A stretch of DNA of 64,000 nucleotides, from assembly GCF_000829035.1 (NCBI RefSeq), contig NZ_AP012541.1:620001-684000 (forward strand). The letters are read 5' to 3'. The translations under genes were made by a program, and so were the position numbers. Below are positions 56,735 through 64,000 of the stretch, piece after piece; the stretch's first letter is position 1; every line of letters begins with the position of its first letter. The notes under the pieces are model-generated. The model ran no database searches and was not told the DNA's origin. It saw nothing but the letters and a program-made list of their open reading frames with translations. Origin of the DNA: Lacticaseibacillus paracasei subsp. paracasei (lineage in GTDB: Bacteria > Bacillota > Bacilli > Lactobacillales > Lactobacillaceae).

Positions 56735-58026
56735 ACGCAGAAAAAGGTATTAAACATCAGCAACGTCGCTTATTCATCGGGCAACTGTTGAGCTTTGCGG
56801 GCTTGTTTGTGGTATTAGGTATCATTGTTTTTTTCTTATATGAGCGCTCAATTTATCAAGACATTGATCACACCTTAGAGCAGCAACAAGCAATGATTCT
56901 TAATCCAAACGAAGAAACGACAAAGCTTGGTCCGCAGCAACCCGGTACGAGAGTCACTCACCCAGCACCTTTCCGGACCAACATGGTGGTCTTTAATCAA
57001 AAAGGCCGCATCATTAATCAAGCCATGCTTGGTGAGCGGTTTTATGCTTACTTTAAAAATTTAAAACTGGATCGATCAGCGCAAAACAAGTTACAGACAT
57101 TGACCACATCAACTGGAACATTCCGGACGCTATTAATCAAAGCACCTAAATACAGCGCAGATCCTCAGTATGCCGGTCACTATGTGTTAATTTTGCAAAA
57201 TACCGATGCACAGGAAGCAGCGATTCGATCATTTCGGCAGGTTCTGATTGTCACCATTATTCTTTTTTGGGCATTGGCACTCGGCTTGTCATACTGGTTG
57301 TCCACACGTGCTATGCGGCCAATTGTCCGGTCATGGCAGCGACAGCAGGATTTCGTTGCCGACGCAGCACACGAGTTGCGGGCGCCACTTGCCGTGATTC
57401 AAAGCAAACAGGAAGCCCTGCTGACGAAACCACAAGCGACCATCATTGACGAAAGTGAGGCAATTGCGACTTCGTTAGGTGAGACGAAACGCTTGCGTCA
57501 GCTGACCGATGATCTGCTAACAATTGCCAAAGCCGATAGCAACACCATCGAAATTGAATTGGTTGATCAACCTTTTGAAAAGGCCTTTGAACCACAGCTG
57601 TCTTCTTATCAAGATATTGCTGTCAGTCAGCAGAAGTCCTTCACAACAACGTTACCCAAGGCCGGTCGTGCACTGTTTGACACGGCGAGGATGAAACAAC
57701 TGTTAGTGATTTTACTGGACAATGCCTTTAAATATACACAGGCGGGTGATTCTATCTGGGTTGAAGTGACACAGACACCACGTGATTGGCAGTTGCAGGT
57801 TGGCAATTCTGGGCCGAGTATTGCGGATGCTGATAAAGCTCGCGTTTTTGAACGTTTTTATCGAGAAGATGCCTCGCGTAGTCGCCAAACAGGTGGTAGT
57901 GGACTTGGTTTAGCAATTGCTCGGTGGATTGTGACCATGCATCACGGGCATATTGAAGTCAAGGATGTCCATCCTCATGGCGCACTTTTCATCGCGACCT
58001 TCCCAAATAAGCCGCGTATGCGTTGA
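56731..58026 (+). CDS. Sensor histidine kinase
   Basis: Membrane sensor kinase of 431 residues, partner of the regulator encoded upstream. Two membrane segments (about residues 15-38 and 168-190) enclose an extracellular sensor domain of about 130 residues; the H-box is DAAHELRAPLAVIQ with His214; N-box LLDNAFKYTQAGD, then GSGLGLAIARW in the G2 box. The stimulus is unknown. The start ATG overlaps the regulator stop (ATGA). A terminator follows. Confidence 0.93.
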   Translation: MNAEKGIKHQQRRLFIGQLLSFAGLFVVLGIIVFFLYERSIYQDIDHTLEQQQAMILNPNEETTKLGPQQPGTRVTHPAPFRTNMVVFNQKGRIINQAMLGERFYAYFKNLKLDRSAQNKLQTLTTSTGTFRTLLIKAPKYSADPQYAGHYVLILQNTDAQEAAIRSFRQVLIVTIILFWALALGLSYWLSTRAMRPIVRSWQRQQDFVADAAHELRAPLAVIQSKQEALLTKPQATIIDESEAIATSLGETKRLRQLTDDLLTIAKADSNTIEIELVDQPFEKAFEPQLSSYQDIAVSQQKSFTTTLPKAGRALFDTARMKQLLVILLDNAFKYTQAGDSIWVEVTQTPRDWQLQVGNSGPSIADADKARVFERFYREDASRSRQTGGSGLGLAIARWIVTMHHGHIEVKDVHPHGALFIATFPNKPRMR

Positions 58027-58043
58027 TCAAACCAAAGAACATA

Positions 58044-58090
58044 GAAAAAGCCGCGTCAAAAATCACAATTGATTTTTGACGCGGCTTTTC
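58044..58090. terminator. Terminator after the two-component system
   Basis: AAAAGCCGCGTCAAAAATCA and its complement TGATTTTTGACGCGGCTTTT form a perfect 19-20 bp stem; it serves both convergent genes. Confidence 0.93.
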
Positions 58091-58141
58091 TGTTACGAGT
58101 TGTTAAGAATGCACCGAGATTACGTTTCTTGAAAATAGCAG

Positions 58142-58522
58142 TTAGCGAGCAGGGTTATTTCGAACACCATTGGCTTCGGTGAAGTCAATAAAGCCCATAT
58201 TGGTATCAATATCACCGCCGTCACCACTCAAAACTAAGGTATTCAGCGTTTTGTTAAAGTGGACATTCATGTGGGCATTCAAATCTTCTTGCGAATAACC
58301 CTTGATCAGAATTGGCCCAAGGTTACTGTCAATTTCAGTGTCATAATCCGTTGCCGGATCGCTAGCTTTTACGACGTTAAGTGAGAACTGGACCTGCATA
58401 TGGATCATCGCATGCTGCGAATAAGGACCCACCCCATCTTCAAACGTAAGCAGCAACTTTTTGTCATCGCCCAGATGCGGTTGGATTTTTTCAGTGGCAC
58501 CTTCATCAAAATGAATTTGCAT
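58142..58522 (-). CDS. HesB/IscA-like fold protein without cysteines
   Basis: A 126-residue protein of the iron-sulfur cluster biosynthesis (HesB/YadR/YfhF) fold, common in lactobacilli. Begins MQIHFDEGATEKIQPHLG and has LLTFEDGVGPYSQHA and SGDGGDIDTNMGF. The Fe-S scaffold cysteines of IscA proteins are absent; I see no Cys in the whole protein, so classic cluster assembly is unlikely. ATG 58522 follows AAAGGAGC. It is a single gene; the role is unknown. Confidence 0.78.
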   Translation of the reverse strand: MQIHFDEGATEKIQPHLGDDKKLLLTFEDGVGPYSQHAMIHMQVQFSLNVVKASDPATDYDTEIDSNLGPILIKGYSQEDLNAHMNVHFNKTLNTLVLSGDGGDIDTNMGFIDFTEANGVRNNPAR

Positions 58523-58614
58523 AGGATCAGCTCCTTTCGCCGTTAACATAGGCTGATTTGGCGTTAAAAGCAACTGATTTGTCTCGCAGGGAAAATGACG
58601 TTAAAGCCACCAAA

Positions 58615-60098
58615 TTATCGGGTGAAAGTGAGTTTATTGTGATTCAAATATCGACGCACCTTAAAACTCGCGCCAAGTTTGAAACAAGTTTCAGCATCTT
58701 TTAAATCAATTCCAGTAATGTCACTGATGTGCTTGAGCCGGTAGCGCAACGTGTTTAAGTGAATGAAAAGTTGCCTGGCAGTGTGGGTGAGGTTTTCACC
58801 AGATTCAAGATAAGCGTCCATTGTCGGCAACAACTCAGTTTTATTCTCAGCATCATGATCCATCAATGCCTTAACCGCCGGATTGATGAAAAATGGCAAA
58901 ATTTCGGCATGATCGACCTGTGCCAGCATTAAGTCAAAGAAGGCATCCTCACACATGGTGACGTGAGTTGGTTGAGATTTAAGCTTCGCAGTACGACTGC
59001 AGACGGCATAGGCAGCGATGGTATCTTCAGGCCGCGTATATTGATTCGAAACGATCAAACGACAGTTGGCACGATCGGCAATGGTCGCTAAATCAGCTTT
59101 AAATTCAGGGTTGTTGTAAGTTGGCAAGCGACAGAAACTAAGGCTAGACATTGATGATGATAAAGTGTGATCAAAGTTTGTGAGAAAAGCGGGGTTAATA
59201 AATACTTTAGTCGCTCTTTCAACGCTGCCAAAGATTGTCCAGCACGCGGCTCACCTTTAATCAAAACCATGCTTGTTGGCAATGTTGCATGTTCTTTCGC
59301 AAACTGAGCGGCAAAGGTACCACTTTGTTGTTCGGTAAGCAGCATGGTGAGCAGTTGATCGCGTTTTGAGGCGGCGGTCGGCATCATCCGGTTTTTGATC
59401 AAGGAGCTGGTGATAATTTTGGCTTCGGCTTTGAAGAAGGCAGTTTGTTCAGCGGTGAGCGGTCTGACGCAGGCCGGCATGACGAGGTAGCCTAGGGCAT
59501 TGTTGCGATATGCCAATGGCAGACATAAAAGCAGCAAGGGCAGCTGGGATTGCTGAATGAGAATAACTTGCGGGATCAAGTCTTTAGCGGGTCTGAATTT
59601 TTTCAATGCCTGTTGGACCTGGACAGAGGTAATAGCTGGCGCTGTCAAGTCACTAATGGCCGGCGCTTGCGTGGATTGCGCCACAGGTTGCCCGACAAGA
59701 TCAAGAACAATCAAGGGATTACCTAATGTCCGAGCGGCTTGATTAAGAATCGTGTCGAAGTCCTCTGTGATCGCTTTAATAGCAAGCTGATTAACCTGTG
59801 CTTGTAAACTTGTTTCGGACGTCAAAAGACAACCAGCCCGATCGAATAGTTGAGCAAGTTGCGACTCGTTTTTTAGCTGCGTTTGAGCACACAGGGACAG
59901 TTGTGCAGTCTTGCCAACAGATCCTGTCAAAGTAATCGTTTGATCAGCAGATACAGCAAGATACAGTGAGGTCGGATGTGGCGAAAGAGTCATATCATCG
60001 TCAAATTGCAGACTTGTTATTTCGGGGTTTTGGAGACTGGTATCAAAGGCTAATGGGACTGTTTGGTCAAGTCGTTGGAGCAAAGTATTTAATTTCAT
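58615..60098 (-). pseudogene. PucR/CdaR-type regulator broken by a frameshift
   Basis: Two minus-strand frames together form one regulator. The first (60098 to about 59088, starting MKLNTLLQRLDQTVPLAF) has the N-terminal and GGDEF-like middle parts. The second (about 59151 to 58615) contains the C-terminal PucR helix-turn-helix: LTHTARQLFIHLNTLRYRLKHISDITG. The frames overlap near 59110-59150. The shift needed is -1, consistent with loss of one base, so the intact protein would have about 494 residues. It is divergent from the SDR operon, its likely target. A sequencing error would give the same picture. Confidence 0.8.
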
Positions 60099-60201
60099 TA
60101 TTTATCCTCGAAGGTGACGTGAAGGTGGCACGTGTCAATTAGCAAAAACATACAAATTTATTTGTTCATTCATGTGCAAACTGTACCTTCATCATACGTT
60201 T

Positions 60202-60275
60202 TGAAAGCGCTATCGTAAAGGCGTATTCGAAATTGTGAATAAGCACACACATGAATGACTGCGTGTGTGGATTCA
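60202..60275 (+). promoter_or_regulatory. Control region of the SDR operon: cre site and inverted repeat
   Basis: TGAAAGCGCTATCG (60202-60215) matches cre at 13 of 14 positions. Just downstream CACACACATGAATG... and ...GCGTGTGTG (about 60243-60269) form an inverted repeat that could be an operator for the divergent PucR-type regulator. The region lies between divergent units. Confidence 0.6.
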
Positions 60276-60298
60276 CGCCACATAGGAGGCAAGCAATT

Positions 60299-61159
60299 AT
60301 GAAGGATTTTAAGGACAAGGTCATGTTCATCACCGGGGCCGCCCACGGATTTGGTCGGGTCATTGCTGAAGAAGGGGCAAAACGGGGGATGAAGCTCGCC
60401 TTAGTCGATATCGACAAGCCGGCTTTGAATGAAACTTATCAAATCGTTGTGGCAACAGGGGCGGATGCTGTGATGATTCCGACTGATGTTACCAAAGAAG
60501 ACGAAGTCAACGCAGCTATTGATCAGACACTTCAAACATTTAAGCAAATCGATCTGCTGATCAATGATGCAGGGATTGCTTTGCCAGGACGTATGTGGGA
60601 ATTACCAACCCGTGATTGGGAATGGATCATGCACGTCAATGTGATGAGTCAGGTTTATGCGATGAAGCGGATTATTCCAATTATGATGGCGCAAAAAACG
60701 CATGGGGCGATTTTAAACGTCGCTTCGATCGCTGGCTTGGTCGATACCCCAGGCATGCCTGCATATCACGCCAGCAAGTTTGCTAGCGTCGGTATGAGTG
60801 AAGCAACTGCTTATGACCTGCAGCGGGCCGGTGCTGATATTGAAATGCATGTGATGTGCCCAGGTTTTGTTCAGACGGATCTTTATCACACTGAAGAACA
60901 TCGGCCAAAGCAATACAGCGATCCAAGTGATCCTTACTATCAAAGCGAGGCTTTCCTGAAAGGTCAACAGTTTGCCAAATATGTGATCACCAACGGTATG
61001 CCACTTGATACGATTGCGGCGACGGTTTTCAAAGCACTTGAAGAAGATCAGTTCTACATTTTGACCCACCCACAGTTCAACCCATTGATTTTGGATCGGG
61101 TCAATCGGATCGTCAAAAATGGTGCACCAGATGTCCATGTGATGGATGGGATTATGTAG
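60299..61159 (+). CDS. Short-chain dehydrogenase/reductase
   Basis: NAD(P)-dependent oxidoreductase of 286 residues. The cofactor motif TGAAHGFG lies at residues 13-20, followed by NDAGIALPG, the catalytic Ser in NVASIAG, and YHASKFA with the Tyr-x3-Lys pair. The substrate is unknown. ATG 60299 follows AGGAGGC. It is the first gene of a four-gene operon with an acetoacetate decarboxylase-like protein, a nitroreductase-like protein and an FMN hydroxyacid oxidase-like protein. Confidence 0.9.
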   Translation: MKDFKDKVMFITGAAHGFGRVIAEEGAKRGMKLALVDIDKPALNETYQIVVATGADAVMIPTDVTKEDEVNAAIDQTLQTFKQIDLLINDAGIALPGRMWELPTRDWEWIMHVNVMSQVYAMKRIIPIMMAQKTHGAILNVASIAGLVDTPGMPAYHASKFASVGMSEATAYDLQRAGADIEMHVMCPGFVQTDLYHTEEHRPKQYSDPSDPYYQSEAFLKGQQFAKYVITNGMPLDTIAATVFKALEEDQFYILTHPQFNPLILDRVNRIVKNGAPDVHVMDGIM

Positions 61160-61172
61160 TTAGTTACTTTCG

Positions 61173-61217
61173 ATAACACGCGAATCAGTGCCTCAACCGC
61201 GCTGGCGAGCGTTCACA
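61173..61217 (+). repeat. Short palindromic repeat before the decarboxylase gene
   Basis: ATAACACGCGAATCAGTG...CAACCGCGCTGG...CGAGCGTTCACAG follows the short repeat form, ending just before the AAGGAG of the next gene. Confidence 0.65.
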
Positions 61218-61234
61218 GAGAAGGAGTGTCAAAA

Positions 61235-62080
61235 ATGTCGAGTTATGTTGTGAGTCAAGAAGACGTGAAGAACTTTCTGAATTTACCAAGTATGAATGAT
61301 CAAGAAGGGATCAGTTTTGCCTATGCCACGGATCCAGACGCCTTGGCCAAATTGATTCCGGCACCGTTGAAGTTGGTTGCACCAGTTGTGTGCGGCTACG
61401 TCGTCCACATGGGTAAGCCGTCGTTTGGCGGACCTTATCTGGAACAAACGCTATTTGCCCTTGTTAGCTACAAAGACAAAATGATGGGTTCCTATCCACT
61501 AACCTTGCTCCTGCATGGCCCTGGTGCTGAAGCCGGCTTGGTGGCAGGTCGTGAAGGTGCAGGTATTCCTAAGAAGCTCGCCGATCACATCGAACTGCGG
61601 CGCAATGACAACAGTGCCAGTGCCACGGTGGAACGTCACGGCAAGACGCTGCTTTCGGTTGATTGGGAAGCTGGGGATGTCAATGATCCTTCCATTTTGC
61701 AAACATTTGGCAGCCAATTTGCCTTAAACAAAGAATCCGAAATGAACAGTTTTTTCTTCACCCATGATCTTGTACAGGATAAACAAGGTGCGAACCACTT
61801 TGAAAATGTTGAGCTGGTCGCCACGCAGATGAAGTCGTTGGCTGATCGAGTTGAGCCAGGGAAACTGTCGATTCAACTTGCATCAACTGAAGATGATCCA
61901 TTCGGTGAATTGCCAGTGCTCAAGCCGCTTGGTGCGATGTGGTATCATTTTGCGACTTCGACCATGTTCAACACTTTGCATCTGGAACAAGTCGATGCCG
62001 ATAAAACCGCCCCTTATTTGATCACCGGTCGCTACGATCGCAGCATGATGAATCCGCTGGCAACAACCTATATTATTTGA
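61235..62080 (+). CDS. Acetoacetate decarboxylase-like protein
   Basis: A 281-residue member of the acetoacetate decarboxylase (ADC) superfamily. Key region GREGAGIPKKLA includes Lys113-Lys114, matching the Schiff-base lysine pair of ADC; an acidic residue precedes it, and the HGPGAEAGL segment lines the pocket. Superfamily members also catalyse aldolase/dehydratase-like reactions, so the substrate is open. ATG 61235 follows AAGGAG. Second gene of the SDR operon; probable Schiff-base step on a 3-oxo acid. Confidence 0.85.
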   Translation: MSSYVVSQEDVKNFLNLPSMNDQEGISFAYATDPDALAKLIPAPLKLVAPVVCGYVVHMGKPSFGGPYLEQTLFALVSYKDKMMGSYPLTLLLHGPGAEAGLVAGREGAGIPKKLADHIELRRNDNSASATVERHGKTLLSVDWEAGDVNDPSILQTFGSQFALNKESEMNSFFFTHDLVQDKQGANHFENVELVATQMKSLADRVEPGKLSIQLASTEDDPFGELPVLKPLGAMWYHFATSTMFNTLHLEQVDADKTAPYLITGRYDRSMMNPLATTYII

Positions 62081-62124
62081 TTGAAAACGGTTAATATTGA
62101 TATTAAGAAATGAGGCAAATAAAA

Positions 62125-62784
62125 ATGACAGAAACAGTAGCAACAAAAAAATTAACTAATAATGACTTCGCAGACGTGATGTTTGATCGTCATTCAGTTC
62201 GGGTGTTCGATCCATCAGTTAAAATCAGTCGCGACGAGCTTCAGGAAATGATTAAAGAAGCTACCACCGCGCCATCTGCCTGCAACTTGCAGTCGTGGCA
62301 CTTTGTCATTATTGATACACCAGAAGGCAAAGAAAAATTGAAAAAGACTGCCATGAAATTCAACTATCCGCAGATCGATTCCAGTTCTGCCATCATCTTC
62401 ATCGCCGGCGATACGCAGTCTCATGAAGTTTATCGTGATGTTTGGACCAAGGTTTATGAAGACGGCAAAATCAGCAAGGAAAAGTTGGACCAGATTTTCA
62501 ATACCTTCCTGCCATTATATGAAAATGCTTCACCTGAATTTCTGACATTAGATGCCACCATCGATGGCGCCATGGTTGGCATGCAACTGCTGCTGACGGC
62601 GCGGGCACATGGCTTTGATGCCAATCCGTGGTCCGGTTACGACTTCAAGACGATTATTCCAACATTGGGGCTTGATCCAAAACGCTTTGTGCCAGTTATG
62701 GCAGTGGCTATTGGTAAGGCAGCTGAGAAGCCGATTCATACTGATCGCTATGATGTGAAGCAGCTGATTGACTATTTGGACTAA
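62125..62784 (+). CDS. Nitroreductase-family flavoprotein
   Basis: FMN-dependent oxidoreductase of 219 residues. Typical pattern: DVMFDRHSVRVFDPS near the N-terminus, TTAPSACNLQSWHFVII for FMN binding, and GMQLLLTARAHGFDANPW toward the C-terminus. It reduces an unknown substrate with NAD(P)H. GAGGCAAA precedes ATG 62125. Third gene of the SDR operon. Confidence 0.88.
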   Translation: MTETVATKKLTNNDFADVMFDRHSVRVFDPSVKISRDELQEMIKEATTAPSACNLQSWHFVIIDTPEGKEKLKKTAMKFNYPQIDSSSAIIFIAGDTQSHEVYRDVWTKVYEDGKISKEKLDQIFNTFLPLYENASPEFLTLDATIDGAMVGMQLLLTARAHGFDANPWSGYDFKTIIPTLGLDPKRFVPVMAVAIGKAAEKPIHTDRYDVKQLIDYLD

Positions 62785-62853
62785 TATGACGGCACAAACT
62801 GTCCGAGATGAGTGGGCACGTTTAATTTTTTAGAAATAGAGAGGAAGTTTACG

Positions 62854-63273
62854 ATGGTCGATGCAGTAGAGACCGATCCATTCGGCAAAGTTGATGCGAT
62901 TGATGTGTTGGATTTAGCCAGTTTGGAGGCGCGTGCGGAGAAAATTCTTGGCCGTGGCGAATTTGGCTATATCAGCGAAGGCTCTGACGATGGTTACACC
63001 ATGCGCCGCAACACCACCGCTTTTACAGATGTACAAATGCTCCCGCGCGTGCTCCAAGGAGTGGAGAAGCCGGATCAAAGTACGACCTTTATGGGAGCAA
63101 AACTGGCGTCACCGCTGTTAACTGCGCCGATCGCCGGGAACACGCTAGCACATCCAAGCGGTGAATTGGGCTTAGCAAAAGGCGCAAAAGAGGCCGGTAT
63201 TATGATGTCGCAAAGCACCTTTGCTTCCAAGACAATTGCGGAAACTGCTGCAGTCAGCGACGGTGCCCCTTAG
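62854..63273 (+). pseudogene. FMN-dependent alpha-hydroxy acid oxidase, interrupted by an IS5-family element
   Basis: The N-terminal 139 residues of a lactate oxidase / hydroxyacid dehydrogenase-like enzyme: the ARAEKILGRGEFGYISEGSDDGYT region, LTAPIAGNTLAHPSGE and AGIMMSQSTFASKT are family features. The frame then meets a TAG at 63271, exactly where the insertion sequence begins (GAGCCTGTTTAG). The catalytic residues lie in the missing part. GAGAGGAAG precedes ATG 62854. It is the last gene of the SDR operon; the remainder would be beyond the window. Confidence 0.85.
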
Positions 63274-64000
63274 AGCCTGTTTAGTGTCTTTACGGAATAG
63301 CTAAATTTCAGGTATGCTTTGCACAAAAACTGGAGCTAACTATGCGAACTTTTACCCATCGATATGGTAGCGATATTACGCGTGACCAATTTAACCTCAT
63401 TCGAGCTGATCTTGAAGATGCACGGAAACATACTGCACCAAGACAAATTGATTTGTACGATGTCTTTTGTGCAATGCTGTATACCATGAAAAATGGGTGT
63501 ACTTGGCGTGATCTCCCGAGTGATTTTCCAAAGTGGCAAACTGTTTATTATTACTGGGTGCTTTGGACAAAACAAGAGAACCCAATCGAGATGGCCCTAT
63601 TAACCAGGGTTTTAAAAAAACTGTCGCTTTCCTACGATTTAGCCAAGGCCGGTCAACTAGAACTTCGTTCCTGATACTGGATGCTCAAAGTGTTAAAAAC
63701 ACGGACACAGCAGAGAATTCAGGTTATGATGGCGGCAAAAAGATTAAAGGTATCAAACGGACATTAGCTGTTGATAATCAAGGATTGCCCCAAGGAATTC
63801 ACGTCACCACTGGTGACGTATCTGATCGTGACGCTGCTAGTTCGCTATTGATGTTACATGCAGATCAATTTGACCTTGTCCAGCGAATCATGGTTGACGG
63901 CGGCTATACGGGAGATAAGTTTGCCAGCTTAGTTGGCAATAGCATCGGTGCAGATGTCATCATTGCCAAGCAAAGTGATTTAAAGCATGGCCATGTAACC
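63271..64000 (+). mobile_element. IS5-family insertion sequence, right end outside the window
   Basis: The element begins near TAGAGCCTGTTTAGTGTC at 63271, interrupts the hydroxyacid oxidase gene, and carries a two-frame transposase reading rightwards to the window edge. The exact inverted repeat cannot be defined without the right end. Confidence 0.8.
63342..64000 (+). CDS. IS5-family transposase in two frames, joined by a likely -1 frameshift
   Basis: The first frame (63342-63674) starts MRTFTHRYGSDITRDQFNLI and includes the DUF4096-type domain with CTWRDLPSDFPKW. The second, -1 frame reads FLRFSQGRSTRTSFLILDAQ and continues with the DDE core (DGGKKIKGIKRT, LAVDNQGLPQG, MVDGGYTGDKF) to the window end. 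The frames overlap over seven A at 63615-63621 (A-AAA-AAA), a classical slippery site. The product is the usual IS5-group (IS427 type) fused transposase; the C-terminal catalytic Glu is beyond the window. Confidence 0.85.

Overview
The window looks like chromosomal DNA of a lactic acid bacterium of the Lacticaseibacillus casei / paracasei / rhamnosus group. This rests on recognition of the lacTEGF and galKETRM proteins, on the pairing of a tagatose-6-phosphate pathway with a Leloir pathway, on cre-type catabolite sites in front of many operons, and on Gram-positive ribosome binding sites. No tRNA, rRNA or CRISPR array was seen.

Layout. 1-2.4 kb: 5' part of glpK and a lone family 2 glycosyltransferase, both on the minus strand. 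2.6-14.8 kb: the lactose/galactose block. It has a CcpA-type promoter, a RAT/terminator, the antiterminator gene lacT, an IS30-family insertion, lacEGF (lactose PTS and phospho-beta-galactosidase), and galK-galE-galT-galR-galM. 14.9-16.7 kb: two paralogous membrane proteins. 16.9-19.3 kb: a three-gene galactitol-type PTS, probably for galactose. 20.1-24.7 kb, minus strand: lacR-lacA-lacB-lacD-lacC plus a DUF4867-like gene. Galactose-6-phosphate from either PTS would enter this tagatose pathway; free galactose would go through the Leloir enzymes.

25-40 kb is mostly housekeeping: HAD phosphatase, SbcCD nuclease, Hsp20 with a CIRCE-like operator, an adenine glycosylase that lacks its iron-sulfur cysteines, an esterase, a flavodoxin-fold oxidoreductase, a pyridoxine/HMP kinase and several unknowns. 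40.8-43.2 kb: family 3 beta-glucosidase. 43.2-48.1 kb: an ABC uptake system of the TrpXYZ type with two binding lipoproteins, one permease and one ATPase. 48.3-58 kb: quinone oxidoreductase-like gene, P-type ATPase, a GtrA/PMT/GT2 surface-glycosylation operon and a divergent two-component system. 58.1-64 kb: a cysteine-free HesB-like protein, a frameshifted PucR-type regulator, and a divergent SDR / acetoacetate decarboxylase / nitroreductase / FMN-oxidase operon whose last gene is cut by an IS5-family element.

The most interesting signal is at 43.2-45.0 kb. Each of the two binding-protein genes is preceded by a tiny well-started ORF. The first encodes a Phe-rich peptide (ending NNFFGGFFG), the second a Tyr-rich peptide (ending HSYYYGYFG). 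Each is followed by seven RNA segments that can pair in two alternating registers: 1:2/3:4/5:6 dissolves two intrinsic terminators, while 2:3/4:5/6:7 forms both. This reads as ribosome-mediated attenuation by Phe and Tyr supply, a mechanism unusual in Firmicutes where T-boxes are expected.

A second theme is a family of palindromic intergenic repeats, in short (about 45 nt) and long (about 120 nt) forms. They recur more than ten times and often sit just upstream of a ribosome binding site inside operons; one copy has been split by the IS30 element.
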